From positions 63,159 through 117,412 of the forward strand of contig DFJF01000004.1 of NCBI GenBank assembly GCA_002372935.1: 54,254 nt of DNA, read 5' to 3'. Shown here one piece after another: positions 35,603 through 45,504 of this stretch. Both the position numbers and the translations under genes were made by a program. The DNA comes from Clostridiales bacterium UBA3678 (GTDB lineage: Bacteria > Bacillota > Clostridia > TANB77 > CAG-508). Position 1 is the stretch's first letter, and every line of letters starts with the position of its first letter. The notes beneath the pieces are model-generated. The model was not told where the DNA came from. It saw only the letters and a list, made by a program, of their open reading frames with translations, and did not search any database.

Positions 35603-36316
35603 TTAATTTTTCACAACTGTTCCTATTTTTTCTCCCTTTACTGCCCTTACTATATTTTCTGGGTCTGATATTCCAAATACTACAAGTGGAATATGGTTGT
35701 CTTTGCATAATGCTGTAGATGTTGAATCCATTACTTTTAAATCTTTTTCTAATACTTGTTGATATGTTATCTCATCATATTTAACTGCATTATGATCTAA
35801 TTTTGGATCTGCTGAATATACTCCATCTATAGATTTTCCAAGTAATATTGCATCTGCTTCTATTTCAGCAGCTCTTAATGCAGCTCCAGTATCTGTTGTA
35901 AAAAATGGACTTCCTGTACCACATGCAAATATTACAACTCTACCTCTATTTAAGTGCTTTAGAGCCTTCCTTTTTATAAATGGCTCTGCAATTTCTCTCA
36001 TTTCTATTGCTGTTTGAACTCTTGTAAATACACCTCTTGCTTCTAATGCATCTTGTAATGCCAATGCATTCATTGCTGTTGCAAGCATTCCCATATAGTC
36101 TGCTGTAGTCTTTTCCATTTGTTCTCCATTTCTTCTTCCTCTCCAGAAATTTCCTCCTCCAACAACTATTGCAACTTGTACTCCCATTTCTGATATTTCT
36201 TTAACTTTATCACATATTGATCCTAAAACTTTTATGTTTATTCCTGTTTTTTCATCTCCTGCTAATGCCTCTCCGCTCAATTTTAAAAGTATTCTTTTAT
36301 ATTTTGCTTCTGACAT
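35603..36316 (-). CDS. pyrH: UMP kinase
   Basis: Phosphorylates UMP to UDP; amino-acid-kinase fold. The 237 residues include KRILLKLSGEALAGDEK, VAIVVGGGNFWRGRRNG, DYMGMLATAMNALALQDAL, FACGTGSPFFTTDTGAALRA and DGVYSADPKLDHNA. GGAGGA precedes the ATG. It heads the pyrH-frr-ispA-uppS-cdsA-rseP-era-recO run and is divergent from spoIVA. Confidence 0.98.
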   Translation of the reverse strand: MSEAKYKRILLKLSGEALAGDEKTGINIKVLGSICDKVKEISEMGVQVAIVVGGGNFWRGRRNGEQMEKTTADYMGMLATAMNALALQDALEARGVFTRVQTAIEMREIAEPFIKRKALKHLNRGRVVIFACGTGSPFFTTDTGAALRAAEIEADAILLGKSIDGVYSADPKLDHNAVKYDEITYQQVLEKDLKVMDSTSTALCKDNHIPLVVFGISDPENIVRAVKGEKIGTVVKN

Positions 36317-36349
36317 CTTAGTTCCTCCTTATTTCTTATTATATTTCGC

Positions 36350-36378
36350 ATTCTATCACACTATTTGAAAAATCACAA
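36350..36378 (-). promoter_or_regulatory. Probable sigma-A promoter of pyrH
   Basis: Minus strand TTGTGA (36373-36378), 17-nt spacer, TAGAAT (36350-36355), 34 bp before the pyrH ATG. The -35 is weak. Confidence 0.5.
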
Positions 36379-36409
36379 TAGTAAATACAATTATTTTTCA
36401 AATTATACT

Positions 36410-36436
36410 CATAAAATTAAAACTTCCTCATACAAT
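36410..36436 (+). promoter_or_regulatory. Possible sigma-E-type promoter of spoIVA
   Basis: CATACAAT (36429-36436) fits the mother-cell sigma-E -10 element. CATAAAAT (36410-36417) gives an ATA-containing -35 region, with the ATA triplet 15 nt from the -10. spoIVA is a sigma-E gene in Bacillus. The assignment rests on one short motif. Confidence 0.45.
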
Positions 36437-36485
36437 TAACTAAAGTTTAGTACAAACATTTCTACATATTAGGGAGGTAAAATAG

Positions 36486-37964
36486 ATGGAAAATCTAGGA
36501 TTATATGAAGATATTGCCAAAAGAACAGATGGAGATATCTATGTTGGGGTGGTTGGGCCTGTACGAACTGGTAAATCGACTTTTATAAAAAATTTCATGG
36601 ATTTACTGGTAATTCCAAATATTGATAATGAATATAAAAAGGAAAGAGCTCAAGATGAACTGCCACAAAGTGCAGCTGGAAGAACAATAATGACAACTGA
36701 GCCAAAATTTGTTCCCAATGAAGCCGTTGAAATTGCTATTGATGATAAAATAAAATTAAAAACTAGATTAGTTGATTGTGTTGGATATTTAGTTCCAAAT
36801 AGTATTGGATATTTAGAGGATGGTAACCCAAGGATGGTAAAAACTCCTTGGTCTGATGAAGAAATCCCATTTGAACAAGCAGCAGAAATTGGCACAAAAA
36901 AAGTTATTGAAGACCACTCTACAATTGGTATTTTAATTACAACAGATGGGACTATATCTGAAATTCCGAGAGAAAGCTATATTAGTGCTGAAGAAAGAGT
37001 AGTATCTGAATTAAAAGCTATAAATAAACCTTTTGTTATATTATTGAACTCTCAAGACCCAAATTCTTCTGATACTCAAAATCTAGCTTCACAATTGAGC
37101 CAAAAATATAATTCAACAGTTATTCCGATTAATTGTGCTAATTTAAGTATGAATGATATAACTAATATCTTTTCAAATATTTTATATGAATTTCCTATTA
37201 GCCAAATAAACTTCAAATTTCCTGCTTGGGTTAATGGATTAGATTTAAATCATTCTCTAAGGCAAGAATTACTAAATGAAATAAAAGATGCTTTTTCTGA
37301 TGCTTCTATTTTAAAAGATATAAATCAATGTGCTCAAAAAATAAATCAAACTGAAATTATTTCTGGAACAAATGTTGATAATATTATGCTAGGAAATGGA
37401 AATGTCAATGTTTCTATAAACTTAAAAGATAATTTATTTTATAATATTTTAACTGAAATGACTGGAGTTCAAATAAATAATGAGGGAGATTTATTTTCAA
37501 TAATAAATGACCTTTCTAAAACAAAGCAAAAATATGATAAAATAGCTAATGCACTAGATGAAGCAGAGAGAAAAGGATATGGAATAGTTACTCCTTCTAT
37601 AGATGAATTAATATTAGATGAACCAGAAATGGTAAAACAAGGTTCCAGATTTGGTGTAAAACTAAAAGCTACTGCTCCTAGTTTGCATATTATAAAGGCA
37701 AATATAGAAACTGAAGTTTCTCCAATTGTTGGATCTGAAAAACAATCTGAAGAATTGGTAAATTATCTTCTTTCAGAATTTGAAAGTGACCCTAAAAAAA
37801 TTTGGGATTCTAATATATTTGGCAAGAGTTTACATTCTTTAGTAAATGAAGGATTACAAACTAAACTTTCTAAAATGCCAGAAGAAGCACAAATGAAACT
37901 TCAAGAAACATTGGAAAGAATTATAAACGAGGGTAGTGGTGGATTAATTTGTATAATTTTATAA
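36486..37964 (+). CDS. spoIVA: Stage IV sporulation protein A
   Basis: Cytoskeletal ATPase that polymerises on the forespore surface and forms the basement layer of the spore coat. The 492 residues match the family length. The N-terminus MENLGLYEDIAKRTDGDIYV is typical; Walker A is GPVRTGKSTF near residue 25, and RLVDCVGYLVPNSIGYLEDG and DHSTIGILITTDGTI follow. The C-terminus GGLICIIL carries the membrane-proximal end that contacts SpoVM in model organisms. AGGGAGGT precedes the ATG. It is the only confident plus-strand gene and shows that the organism belongs to a spore-forming lineage. Confidence 0.97.
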   Translation: MENLGLYEDIAKRTDGDIYVGVVGPVRTGKSTFIKNFMDLLVIPNIDNEYKKERAQDELPQSAAGRTIMTTEPKFVPNEAVEIAIDDKIKLKTRLVDCVGYLVPNSIGYLEDGNPRMVKTPWSDEEIPFEQAAEIGTKKVIEDHSTIGILITTDGTISEIPRESYISAEERVVSELKAINKPFVILLNSQDPNSSDTQNLASQLSQKYNSTVIPINCANLSMNDITNIFSNILYEFPISQINFKFPAWVNGLDLNHSLRQELLNEIKDAFSDASILKDINQCAQKINQTEIISGTNVDNIMLGNGNVNVSINLKDNLFYNILTEMTGVQINNEGDLFSIINDLSKTKQKYDKIANALDEAERKGYGIVTPSIDELILDEPEMVKQGSRFGVKLKATAPSLHIIKANIETEVSPIVGSEKQSEELVNYLLSEFESDPKKIWDSNIFGKSLHSLVNEGLQTKLSKMPEEAQMKLQETLERIINEGSGGLICIIL

Positions 37965-37969
37965 TAAAA

Positions 37970-37989
37970 GGACGGAAATATTTCCGTCC
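37970..37989. terminator. Perfect palindrome between convergent genes, probable terminator
   Basis: GGACGGAAAT/ATTTCCGTCC is a perfect 10+10-bp palindrome five bases after the spoIVA stop and seven bases before the end of the convergent small-membrane-protein gene. The T tract is weak, so termination efficiency is uncertain. It resembles the core of the GGGGACGG repeats. Confidence 0.6.
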
Positions 37990-37996
37990 ATAAATT

Positions 37997-38335
37997 TTAG
38001 ATTTCTTTCCAAAACCAATCTAAGCTATTATCAATGCTCTTTATATTGTTTGCTTTTGCCTCTAGGTCATCTACCCATAAATAGGCAAAAAATGTTACTA
38101 AAATAAATAAGAAATCTATGGCTATACATTTATATAAAGTACTAGCTAAATAAGCATATTCTGTTGATAAAGTAACAACTTGTACAACATGAATTACTAA
38201 TAAAATAAGAAATGAAATTAGTGGAATTGCAACTGTAATACTATTTTTTTCTTCTTGTCCTAAAAAAATTAATAATGCTACAGCTAAAACTAGCAAAAGT
38301 AATGTTAATGGACTTGCTATATTTAATATAAACAT
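37997..38335 (-). CDS. Small polytopic membrane protein of unknown function
   Basis: 112 residues with three to four hydrophobic segments: ASPLTLLLLVLAVALLIFLG (about 7-26), VAIPLISFLILLVIHVVQVV (about 36-55) and CIAIDFLFILVTFFAYLWVD (about 69-88). A short soluble tail ending DNSLDWFWKEI follows. I do not recognise a family. It has its own promoter and faces spoIVA. Confidence 0.7.
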   Translation of the reverse strand: MFILNIASPLTLLLLVLAVALLIFLGQEEKNSITVAIPLISFLILLVIHVVQVVTLSTEYAYLASTLYKCIAIDFLFILVTFFAYLWVDDLEAKANNIKSIDNSLDWFWKEI

Positions 38336-38377
38336 ATTATTCCTCCTATCTTTAGTTAAATTAATTACATCATTTTC

Positions 38378-38406
38378 ATTGTATCATTTCTTTTTATATA
38401 TTGCAA
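38378..38406 (-). promoter_or_regulatory. Sigma-A-type promoter of the small membrane protein gene
   Basis: Minus strand TTGCAA (38401-38406), 17-nt spacer, TACAAT (38378-38383), about 45 bp upstream of the ATG. Confidence 0.65.
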
Positions 38407-38498
38407 TGAATTTCTCTTTACATTTTTGTTACTTTTTTATTACATTAATATTACATTTTTGACACTAAATTCTATAATTTAAAAGGATATATATTTTT

Positions 38499-39281
38499 TT
38501 ATGATATATTATTCATATCTATTGATAAATTCAATTTTTTGCTTGCTTTTTTATCAATTATTGTATTATAATTTTCTATTGCACTATTTATATCTCCATC
38601 AAAAATAGCTTTTCCTTTTTTCATTACAATTCCTCTTTGGCAAAAATCTCTAGCAGTATTTGTTGCGTGTGTTACAAATAATAAAGTTACATCTTTTTTA
38701 CTTGTAATTTCATTTATCTTAGAAACACATTTTCTTCTAAATGCTTCATCTCCAACGCTTAACGCCTCATCTATAATTAATATTTCTGGTTTTATATTTG
38801 CATTTATTGAAAATCCTAGTCTTGCTTTCATACCACTTGAATATGTCCTTACTGGCTGATCTATATATTCTCCAAGCTCAGCAAATTCTATTATTGGCCT
38901 TTCTAATTCTTTAATTTCTTCATCTTTTATACCAAGAATTTGACCTTTTAAAAATATGTTTTCTCTTCCTGTAAATTCTTGATCAAACCCAGATGTTAAC
39001 TCAAGCAATGCACTAACTCTACCATTAACTTCTATTTTTCCTTCAGTAGGATATGTAACACCTGTTATTAATTTAAGAATTGTAGATTTTCCTGCCCCAT
39101 TTTTCCCAAAAAGTGCAACACATTCTCCTTTATGAATATCAAATGAAACATTATTTACAGCTTTTTTTTCTTTGTATTTGATGTTTTTGAAAAATAAGCC
39201 TAAAAATCTTTTTTTATCATCTTTATATAATTTATATGTTTTTGTTACTTTGTCAAATTTTATTACTACATCATTGTCCAT
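38499..39281 (-). CDS. tagH: Teichoic acid/polysaccharide ABC exporter, ATP-binding subunit (TagH-like)
   Basis: ATPase of an ABC-2 exporter that moves undecaprenyl-linked teichoic acid or polysaccharide across the membrane. The 260 residues hold Walker A ALFGKNGAGKSTILKLITG, the signature TYSSGMKARLGFSINA, Walker B ILIIDEALSVGDEAFR and the switch His in LLFVTHATN. The extra C-terminal domain of Bacillus TagH is absent, so substrate is not recognised through such a domain. It is paired with tagG 67 bp upstream. Confidence 0.93.
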   Translation of the reverse strand: MDNDVVIKFDKVTKTYKLYKDDKKRFLGLFFKNIKYKEKKAVNNVSFDIHKGECVALFGKNGAGKSTILKLITGVTYPTEGKIEVNGRVSALLELTSGFDQEFTGRENIFLKGQILGIKDEEIKELERPIIEFAELGEYIDQPVRTYSSGMKARLGFSINANIKPEILIIDEALSVGDEAFRRKCVSKINEITSKKDVTLLFVTHATNTARDFCQRGIVMKKGKAIFDGDINSAIENYNTIIDKKASKKLNLSIDMNNIS

Positions 39282-39348
39282 GAAATAAATCGTCCTTTCA
39301 ATGTATTGTTGTAATTTACAACTTTAAATTTTATATAAGTTATGTATT

Positions 39349-40164
39349 TTAAAGCACATCAGGAATATCTTTTCTGACTTTTCTATATGCCCATAATGCC
39401 ATAATAAGCATTGCTCCCCAAGCAATTAGAAAATATAATAATCTTGATGGTTTTTCCCAAAACCATACTTTGTTTATAAGGCAATCTCTAAATCCTGTAA
39501 CTAAATATGTAATTGGATTTAATCTTAATAATTTTCTAAGCCAAATAACTTTCACAGTATCAGGATTCCAAAGAATTCCCGAAAACCAAAATAAGAATGA
39601 TACAAAAGATTTTACAAGATTAGCAAAATCCTTACTTATTGCTGCAAGCAAAGCCCCAAGTAAACCCCAAGTAGTCCAAAAACCAAAGCTTATTAATATA
39701 TAAAAAATTAGTTGTAACCAATATATTGTAGGCGAAAATCCAAAACAAACATAGAGAATCATCACAATAACCATCAATAATAAATTAATTGTCATTTTAG
39801 AAATCGAAACAAAAGTTGGTATTGTAGAAACTGGGAATTTCATTTTTGTTACTAAATAACTATATTTCCTTATTGATTCGGTTCCGGCTGTTAACATATC
39901 ATTCATATAAAACCATGGTACTTGTCCTGCTATTAACCATAAGAAGAATGGATAACCATTTACGACTTTACTAGTTCTTAATCCTATTTGGAAGCCAAAC
40001 CAATATACAAATATTTGCACCACTGGTTTAATAATTGCCCATGCCCAGCCTAAAGCAGCTCCTCTATATGTTTTTATTAAATCTGCTTTTGCTAATTTTA
40101 ATAATTGTTGCCTAAATCGCCAATGTTCTTTTAGTATTTTTATAAAATCATTTAATCCCTCCAA
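39349..40164 (-). CDS. tagG: Teichoic acid/polysaccharide ABC exporter, permease subunit (TagG-like)
   Basis: Six-TM ABC-2 permease, 271 residues. The amphipathic N-terminus FRQQLLKLAKADLIKTYRGA and LGWAWAIIKPVVQIFVYW are typical of TagG/KpsM-type permeases, as is FWFSGILWNPDTV near residue 190. The reading frame has no ATG near its conserved beginning; the best start is TTG at 40164, with GAGAGG upstream. It forms the export complex with TagH. Confidence 0.93.
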   Translation of the reverse strand: MEGLNDFIKILKEHWRFRQQLLKLAKADLIKTYRGAALGWAWAIIKPVVQIFVYWFGFQIGLRTSKVVNGYPFFLWLIAGQVPWFYMNDMLTAGTESIRKYSYLVTKMKFPVSTIPTFVSISKMTINLLLMVIVMILYVCFGFSPTIYWLQLIFYILISFGFWTTWGLLGALLAAISKDFANLVKSFVSFLFWFSGILWNPDTVKVIWLRKLLRLNPITYLVTGFRDCLINKVWFWEKPSRLLYFLIAWGAMLIMALWAYRKVRKDIPDVL

Positions 40165-40206
40165 AATGCTACCTCTCTTTCATTATTTTTGCTAGTTATA
40201 ATTCTA

Positions 40207-40638
40207 CTAAATATTGGGAATTTGATTTATTCCATTTACTGGCTCTTGCAATTTCAATTCTTCTTTAATTTTTGTAGTTGATATTCCCTCTGTACGAGGT
40301 AAATATACAACTTCACAATAATCTTTCAAGTAATCAAATTTACTACTTCCTGCCCAGTCACTTCCCATAACAACTATATCTACCTGATATTTTTTTACAT
40401 CATCTATCTTTTGCTCCCAACTTTCTTCTGGAATAACTAAATCTACATATCTAATGGCTTCTAACATTTTTTTTCTTGTTTCATAATTATGATATGCCTT
40501 TTTCCCTTTTAATGCATTAAAATCATCTGTTGATAATGCAACAATTAAATAATCACCTAGTGCTTTTGCTCTTCTTAATAAATTTATATGACCATAATGT
40601 AATAAATCAAAAGTTCCATAAGTTAATACTCTTTTCAT
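40207..40638 (-). CDS. tagD: Glycerol-3-phosphate cytidylyltransferase
   Basis: Makes CDP-glycerol, the donor for poly(glycerol phosphate) teichoic acid. The 143 residues show the cytidylyltransferase motifs RVLTYGTFDLLHYGHINLLR (HxGH) and the C-terminal RTEGISTTKIKEE, plus DIVVMGSDWAG. It provides the substrate for the TagF-like proteins encoded upstream. It has its own consensus-like promoter and leads tagD-tagG-tagH. Confidence 0.97.
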   Translation of the reverse strand: MKRVLTYGTFDLLHYGHINLLRRAKALGDYLIVALSTDDFNALKGKKAYHNYETRKKMLEAIRYVDLVIPEESWEQKIDDVKKYQVDIVVMGSDWAGSSKFDYLKDYCEVVYLPRTEGISTTKIKEELKLQEPVNGINQIPNI

Positions 40639-40672
40639 ATTTTTTACCTCTTTACTCTTTATATTTTTCTTT

Positions 40673-40701
40673 ATTATACTTTATAAGTAAATAAATTGCA
40701 A
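40673..40701 (-). promoter_or_regulatory. Sigma-A-type promoter of tagD-tagG-tagH
   Basis: Minus strand TTGCAA (40696-40701), 17-nt spacer, TATAAT (40673-40678), 35 bp before the tagD ATG. Confidence 0.75.
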
Positions 40702-40812
40702 CAAACTATATTAAAATTTAAATAAAATCACTTGATGTATTCATTCAATATTTCAAAGTACTAATATTGTTTTATTTGAATGTTTTTTGATGAAGATGGA
40801 AAAGTCTATATT

Positions 40813-43800
40813 TTATACAATATTTAATTGAGTCAATTTTTCATAAATTCTATCTATATTCTTTCCATCTGAAAATTCATTAATTGTTTTATAATTTTCC
40901 TCAAACTTTTTAGTTCTTACCTCATCTATATTTATTTTTTTATTTTTTATTGTTTTCTTAATTAATTTTTCTAATTCCTTAATATTAAAAACTCTCTTGC
41001 CAATATATTCATCTTTGTCTGGAATTAGAGGTCCGTTTTCACTTTCATATAATTGCAAATCTGGTTGATAGAAAATTACTCCTCCACCTTGATAAAATGT
41101 ATTATAACATACTGAAGAATAATCTGTAATCAACAATTTAGTTTTCTCTAGTGCTTCAGAGATTGATTTATTCCAAATACTATTTTTTAAATCTGTATTT
41201 ATTAATAAACTTTCTGCTTTTGGATGTGATATAAGAATAATATTTTCTCTATCAATATATTTTTTTAACATATTTGCTATTTCTATTACATTTTGATAAT
41301 AGCTAGATTGTTCAAAATCATATAATTGTTCTTCATAAGGCTTCCATGTAAGCATAACAGTAACATAATCTTTAGAGTCTTGATTAATATGTTTATATTT
41401 AATTTTACTATACATTCCAAGACCAGTTTTTAAAAGTTGTTCTTCATCATAACCAAGCATCTCTGTAACAACTTCTCTTTCTTTTTCACTGCTAACCACC
41501 ATATATTGAGACTCTCCTTCTTTTCCTTTTTTAAAAGAAGAATTAACCCCTAAGTTTTTCATATATATAATTCCATGTTGTAAAAATACAAACTTTTTGT
41601 CATAAGTTGCCCTTCTAAAATATTTATTGTTTGATCTTAGTACATTTAAGTGGCTTGGAGCTTCTGATGCAATAAAATAAGATGTATTATAGAATAACCA
41701 ATAAAATTTGAAAGAATATTTTTTTATAACATTTTTATCAGATTTTATTTTTAAATAATCTGGACTATTTTTATCTATTACAAAATAGTTTTTTGTTTTT
41801 TTACTTTGCTTACATTTTGCATATAAGTCATAAACTCCCTCTTCAGCTTTTGATGCAAATTTTTCATAAAATAAGTTTATTTTTTTCTTTCTAATCTTTG
41901 TTCCAAACCTTCCAATGTAATACAATAAAAATGATACAAATTTACTTTCAAAAAATTTATATTTTAATGTTTTTTCTATTGGTTCTATCAGTCTTTGTAC
42001 AAGTACCAAATTTCCAGCTATTGTTCTTCTAATATGTACTGCAAAATTTCCAGTATATAGACCCTTTATTGGCAAATTATAATATTTTTTTTCAATTTTT
42101 CCACTTACTATTTTTTTATCTCTAATTCCCACTTTATATTTTACTGGATAACCATTTACCATCACTTCAAATCTTACAGAACCATTTATAGTTGATTCAT
42201 CTTTTAAAATATCTTTTAATTTAAATGAAAATTTATACATGTTTTTATCTGTAATCATCTTTAATTTTGATATTTGTTTTTTATATTGTTTTAATTCACA
42301 TTCTTTATATGTATCTCCATCTGCAAAAAATTTAGTCTTTCCTATTTCTGCTTTTGACTTATTCACTAAATATGCAATTAAAACAATTTCAAAACGATGT
42401 TTATTAAGCTTTAATTTTGTTATTTTATATTTTAATTGTACAAATTTTTTTATAGCTTTTTCTAAATTGCAAAATGAATATTTTATTTTTTCATTAGCTG
42501 AATAAACAATTAAAACACTTTTTTCTTTTTCATTATCTCCTAAAGAGCTTGTACTATTATCTTTTTCTTCTTCATACTGTTCATCATCTTCTAGAACATG
42601 ATTTATATTTGTGGATACTTCCTGAAAAAATAAAATCTTATTTTTATCCTTAATATTTGTCACCTTTATATTGCTTGTATAAGTGTCTCCATAGTTCAAA
42701 TTATAAATATTAATTTTTTCTTGTAATGTTTTGTTTTTCCTTACAGAATCTTTTTCTAAAATCAATATATTGTCTTTGAAATTAACTTTTATTTTTCCCA
42801 AATTATTTGCTCCTTTACCCTTATTTTTATCCTTCATTTCAGTTTCATTTTTTATATTTATATCTCTACCTACATATTCAAGCATATAGTCTTTTATTTT
42901 GCAATAAGAACCATCATAATTTGAAAGCTTAACATTTTCTCCAAAACTTACCTTTAGCTTATTTTCATTATTTCTATATCTGAAAACAAATCTGATTTTA
43001 TTTAATCTTTCTATTGGAATTGATAACTTATATGTATAAAAATTTAAATCTTTATTATTATTAAATATAATTGCCTTTTTATTTATTTCATCATCGTCGC
43101 AATCTAATAATTTTAGTGTTTTTCTTTCATCCTCATTTAATTTTATATATATATCAAAATCTTCTTTTTCTAAAGGCGACTTTATTATGCCTTCTATAAT
43201 TAAATCCTTTTCTAAAATATTTAATTCTGTTATTTTTAAAATTGATTCATTATTTTTTATATTATATAATTTATTATCTTTATAATATAATCTACCATTT
43301 TTATATTCTAAATTTTTCCTTATATCTTTTCCATATTTTAAAGAAAATATAAATATTTTATGTTCTGAATGGATATTATGTTGCTCACAGATTATGTCAT
43401 CATCAATTAGATTTAAAATATTTATTATATCCTTAATATATTGTTTTTTAGTTTTATCATCTAAAATATCTGGTATAACTTTTTTTATTCTCCACTGCAA
43501 ATCATACATTAATAGATACTGTATATATCTTATAACTTTACCATATTTTTTTCTAGATTGTTCAATAAGCTCATAATACGAATATTGTACTGTTTTTGTG
43601 TACCAATCTATAGATTGTTCTTTATTCTGTATTGCTGAAGTACCATCTAATCTTTTTCTATAAAAATGTGTTGTTTCATTAAATACACTATATTTTCCTG
43701 TTTCAAGAATTATTTCACTTATATATTTTGCATCTTCTCCAAATTTTAGTCTTTCATCAAACGCAAATTTTTCTACTAATTTTGATTTAAGGAATGATGA

Positions 43801-44307
43801 AGTAATATGTAATTGAATAAAATTATAGTCTTCAATTATATTTACTATTTTTGTATTCTCAAATTTATAGTCAAGTAAATGATAATCTTCTCTTCCATCA
43901 AAAAATTTCATTCTGCATGATACAAAACTTACTTCCTCTTGATTTTCTTCAAAATATTCCCAAACTTTTTCAAATGCATCTAAACTCCATTTATCATCAC
44001 TATCTAAAAAATTGACATATTTTCCTTCTATATATTTTGACCCAACATTCCTAGCAGCACTTACCCCTGAGTTTCCTTGGCTTATATATATAATATTGTC
44101 TGGAAACATTTTTTTATATTTAATGCATATTTGTTCACTATTATCTTTGCTTCCATCATTTACCAAAATTAATTGAATATTTTCTCTAAAGCCTATTGTT
44201 TGATTTGTTACACTTTTTATAGAATCTTCAAGATATTTTTCCACATTATATATTGGCATTACAACTGAAAACTTATATTTGTATATAATTTTATCCATAT
44301 CTTGCAT
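40813..44307 (-). CDS. Bifunctional GT2 glycosyltransferase / CDP-glycerol glycerophosphotransferase
   Basis: Very long protein, 1164 residues from ATG 44307 (AGGAG upstream; an in-frame GTG at 44316 is less likely). The N-terminal GT2 domain has FSVVMPIYNVEKYLEDSIKS, IQLILVNDGSKDNSEQICIK, NSGVSAARNVGSKYI and NFLDSDDKWS. The central part (about 300-780) is Lys/Asn/Ile-rich with beta-rich repeats and no clear family. The C-terminal TagF-type domain (about 800-1160) has FVFLQHGIIYMKNLGVNSSF, VMLTWKPYEEQLYDF, ILISHPKAES and LLITDYSSVCYNTFYQGGG. It probably both glycosylates and extends a glycerol-phosphate polymer at the inner face of the membrane. Confidence 0.9.
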   Translation of the reverse strand: MQDMDKIIYKYKFSVVMPIYNVEKYLEDSIKSVTNQTIGFRENIQLILVNDGSKDNSEQICIKYKKMFPDNIIYISQGNSGVSAARNVGSKYIEGKYVNFLDSDDKWSLDAFEKVWEYFEENQEEVSFVSCRMKFFDGREDYHLLDYKFENTKIVNIIEDYNFIQLHITSSFLKSKLVEKFAFDERLKFGEDAKYISEIILETGKYSVFNETTHFYRKRLDGTSAIQNKEQSIDWYTKTVQYSYYELIEQSRKKYGKVIRYIQYLLMYDLQWRIKKVIPDILDDKTKKQYIKDIINILNLIDDDIICEQHNIHSEHKIFIFSLKYGKDIRKNLEYKNGRLYYKDNKLYNIKNNESILKITELNILEKDLIIEGIIKSPLEKEDFDIYIKLNEDERKTLKLLDCDDDEINKKAIIFNNNKDLNFYTYKLSIPIERLNKIRFVFRYRNNENKLKVSFGENVKLSNYDGSYCKIKDYMLEYVGRDINIKNETEMKDKNKGKGANNLGKIKVNFKDNILILEKDSVRKNKTLQEKINIYNLNYGDTYTSNIKVTNIKDKNKILFFQEVSTNINHVLEDDEQYEEEKDNSTSSLGDNEKEKSVLIVYSANEKIKYSFCNLEKAIKKFVQLKYKITKLKLNKHRFEIVLIAYLVNKSKAEIGKTKFFADGDTYKECELKQYKKQISKLKMITDKNMYKFSFKLKDILKDESTINGSVRFEVMVNGYPVKYKVGIRDKKIVSGKIEKKYYNLPIKGLYTGNFAVHIRRTIAGNLVLVQRLIEPIEKTLKYKFFESKFVSFLLYYIGRFGTKIRKKKINLFYEKFASKAEEGVYDLYAKCKQSKKTKNYFVIDKNSPDYLKIKSDKNVIKKYSFKFYWLFYNTSYFIASEAPSHLNVLRSNNKYFRRATYDKKFVFLQHGIIYMKNLGVNSSFKKGKEGESQYMVVSSEKEREVVTEMLGYDEEQLLKTGLGMYSKIKYKHINQDSKDYVTVMLTWKPYEEQLYDFEQSSYYQNVIEIANMLKKYIDRENIILISHPKAESLLINTDLKNSIWNKSISEALEKTKLLITDYSSVCYNTFYQGGGVIFYQPDLQLYESENGPLIPDKDEYIGKRVFNIKELEKLIKKTIKNKKINIDEVRTKKFEENYKTINEFSDGKNIDRIYEKLTQLNIV

Positions 44308-44336
44308 AAACTTCACTCCTATTTTAAATCTAAAAT

Positions 44337-45504
44337 TTATGAACTCTCATATACTTTTTTCCCAATGTAACTTTTAAATTTGTCAACCCATTTATCATAT
44401 CTTATTATCTTTTTAAATAGTTCTACCAATACAGCTAAAATAAATGATAAAATAATCATTACTATTAAAATTTTTACCCAATTTCTAAATGAATAAATAT
44501 AATCATGAAGATAATTTGTTCTTAAAAATTCATGTGTAAAGAACATATTCATTGAATATTTACCTAAAAGCTGTAAAATGTTTTTTATTATTGGCAATTC
44601 TATTATAAACTCATACAAATAACAAATTAAATATACTGGAAATACACCATATAATATTTCCCAATATTGTTTAACAGATATATCGTGTTCAATAAAGTAC
44701 ATTCCAACCAATATTAATGTTCCTATCAAAAATTTTAAAACTTCGTTTAAATAAACATGTTTTTTTAAAATTCTAAAATTTGCAATTTTTACCATTAAAT
44801 TATCTTCTGCAAATATAATTCCAAGTAATAATGGAAACAAATATACTATATATGAATTTATACTAAAACTCCATCTCAAAATTCTAGGAATTGCAATTAC
44901 TCCAAATAATACTGGAATATATTTATATTTTTTAAATAATTTTAAAAATATTGGAACAGATATAGCATAAAGTACAGCGAGTGTCATATACCACCATGCT
45001 GTATTAAATTGATCCCCATAAGTAAATAATTGTGTAAGTCCTAAACTTTCTATAATCATTCTAAATATTCCGGCTAATCACATTATTATCTTTAAAAAAG
45101 ACTTGTCCAGTATATCCATCAATTATCTGACAAATAATATATGCCAAAATAGCAACAATGAAGAAATTAGATATTAGTTTGATTATTCTATTTGAAATCC
45201 ATACATAAATCTCTTTTCTTTTCCACTCATATTTACTGCTTAGTTTTTTTAATGATAATGTTAATCCATAGCCTGTTAAAAACGCAAACATACTAACACA
45301 AATTTTGGATAAAAAGCATAAGTTTGTTACCAATTCTTTTCCTAGTGGATAAAATGAAACTTTGCAATCACCCCATAAATAGTTTTCTCTTAATGTATGA
45401 TGAAAAATCATTAACATTATTGCTATTCCCTTTATTGCTAATGTATTTTTTTTAGTAAATTCTTTTTTATTAAATTTTCCAATTTTAATAAGTTCTAAAG
45501 CCAT
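44337..45504 (-). CDS. Acyltransferase-3-type membrane protein, requires +1 frameshift at CGGA
   Basis: O-acyltransferase family that acetylates surface glycans. The first 144 codons begin MALELIKIGKFNKKEFTKKN and include LAIKGIAIMLMIFHHTLREN with the catalytic-type His. The zero frame stops at 45061-45063. At 45069-45072 CGGA occurs. Skipping C turns VISRNI-stop into VISGIFRMIIESLGLTQLF and opens a further 240-codon frame with about seven TMs to 44337. The total is 388 residues and about ten TMs, normal for the family. Its ATG overlaps the preceding stop (TAATG), so translation is coupled. It likely modifies the polymer made by the neighbouring TagF-like enzymes. Confidence 0.85.
45069..45072 (-). 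other. Putative +1 recoding site CGGA in the acyltransferase gene
   Basis: Zero frame GTG ATT AGC CGG AAT ATT TAG ends two codons after CGG. Skipping C gives AGC GGA ATA TTT AGA, continuing the membrane domain. Confidence 0.75.
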
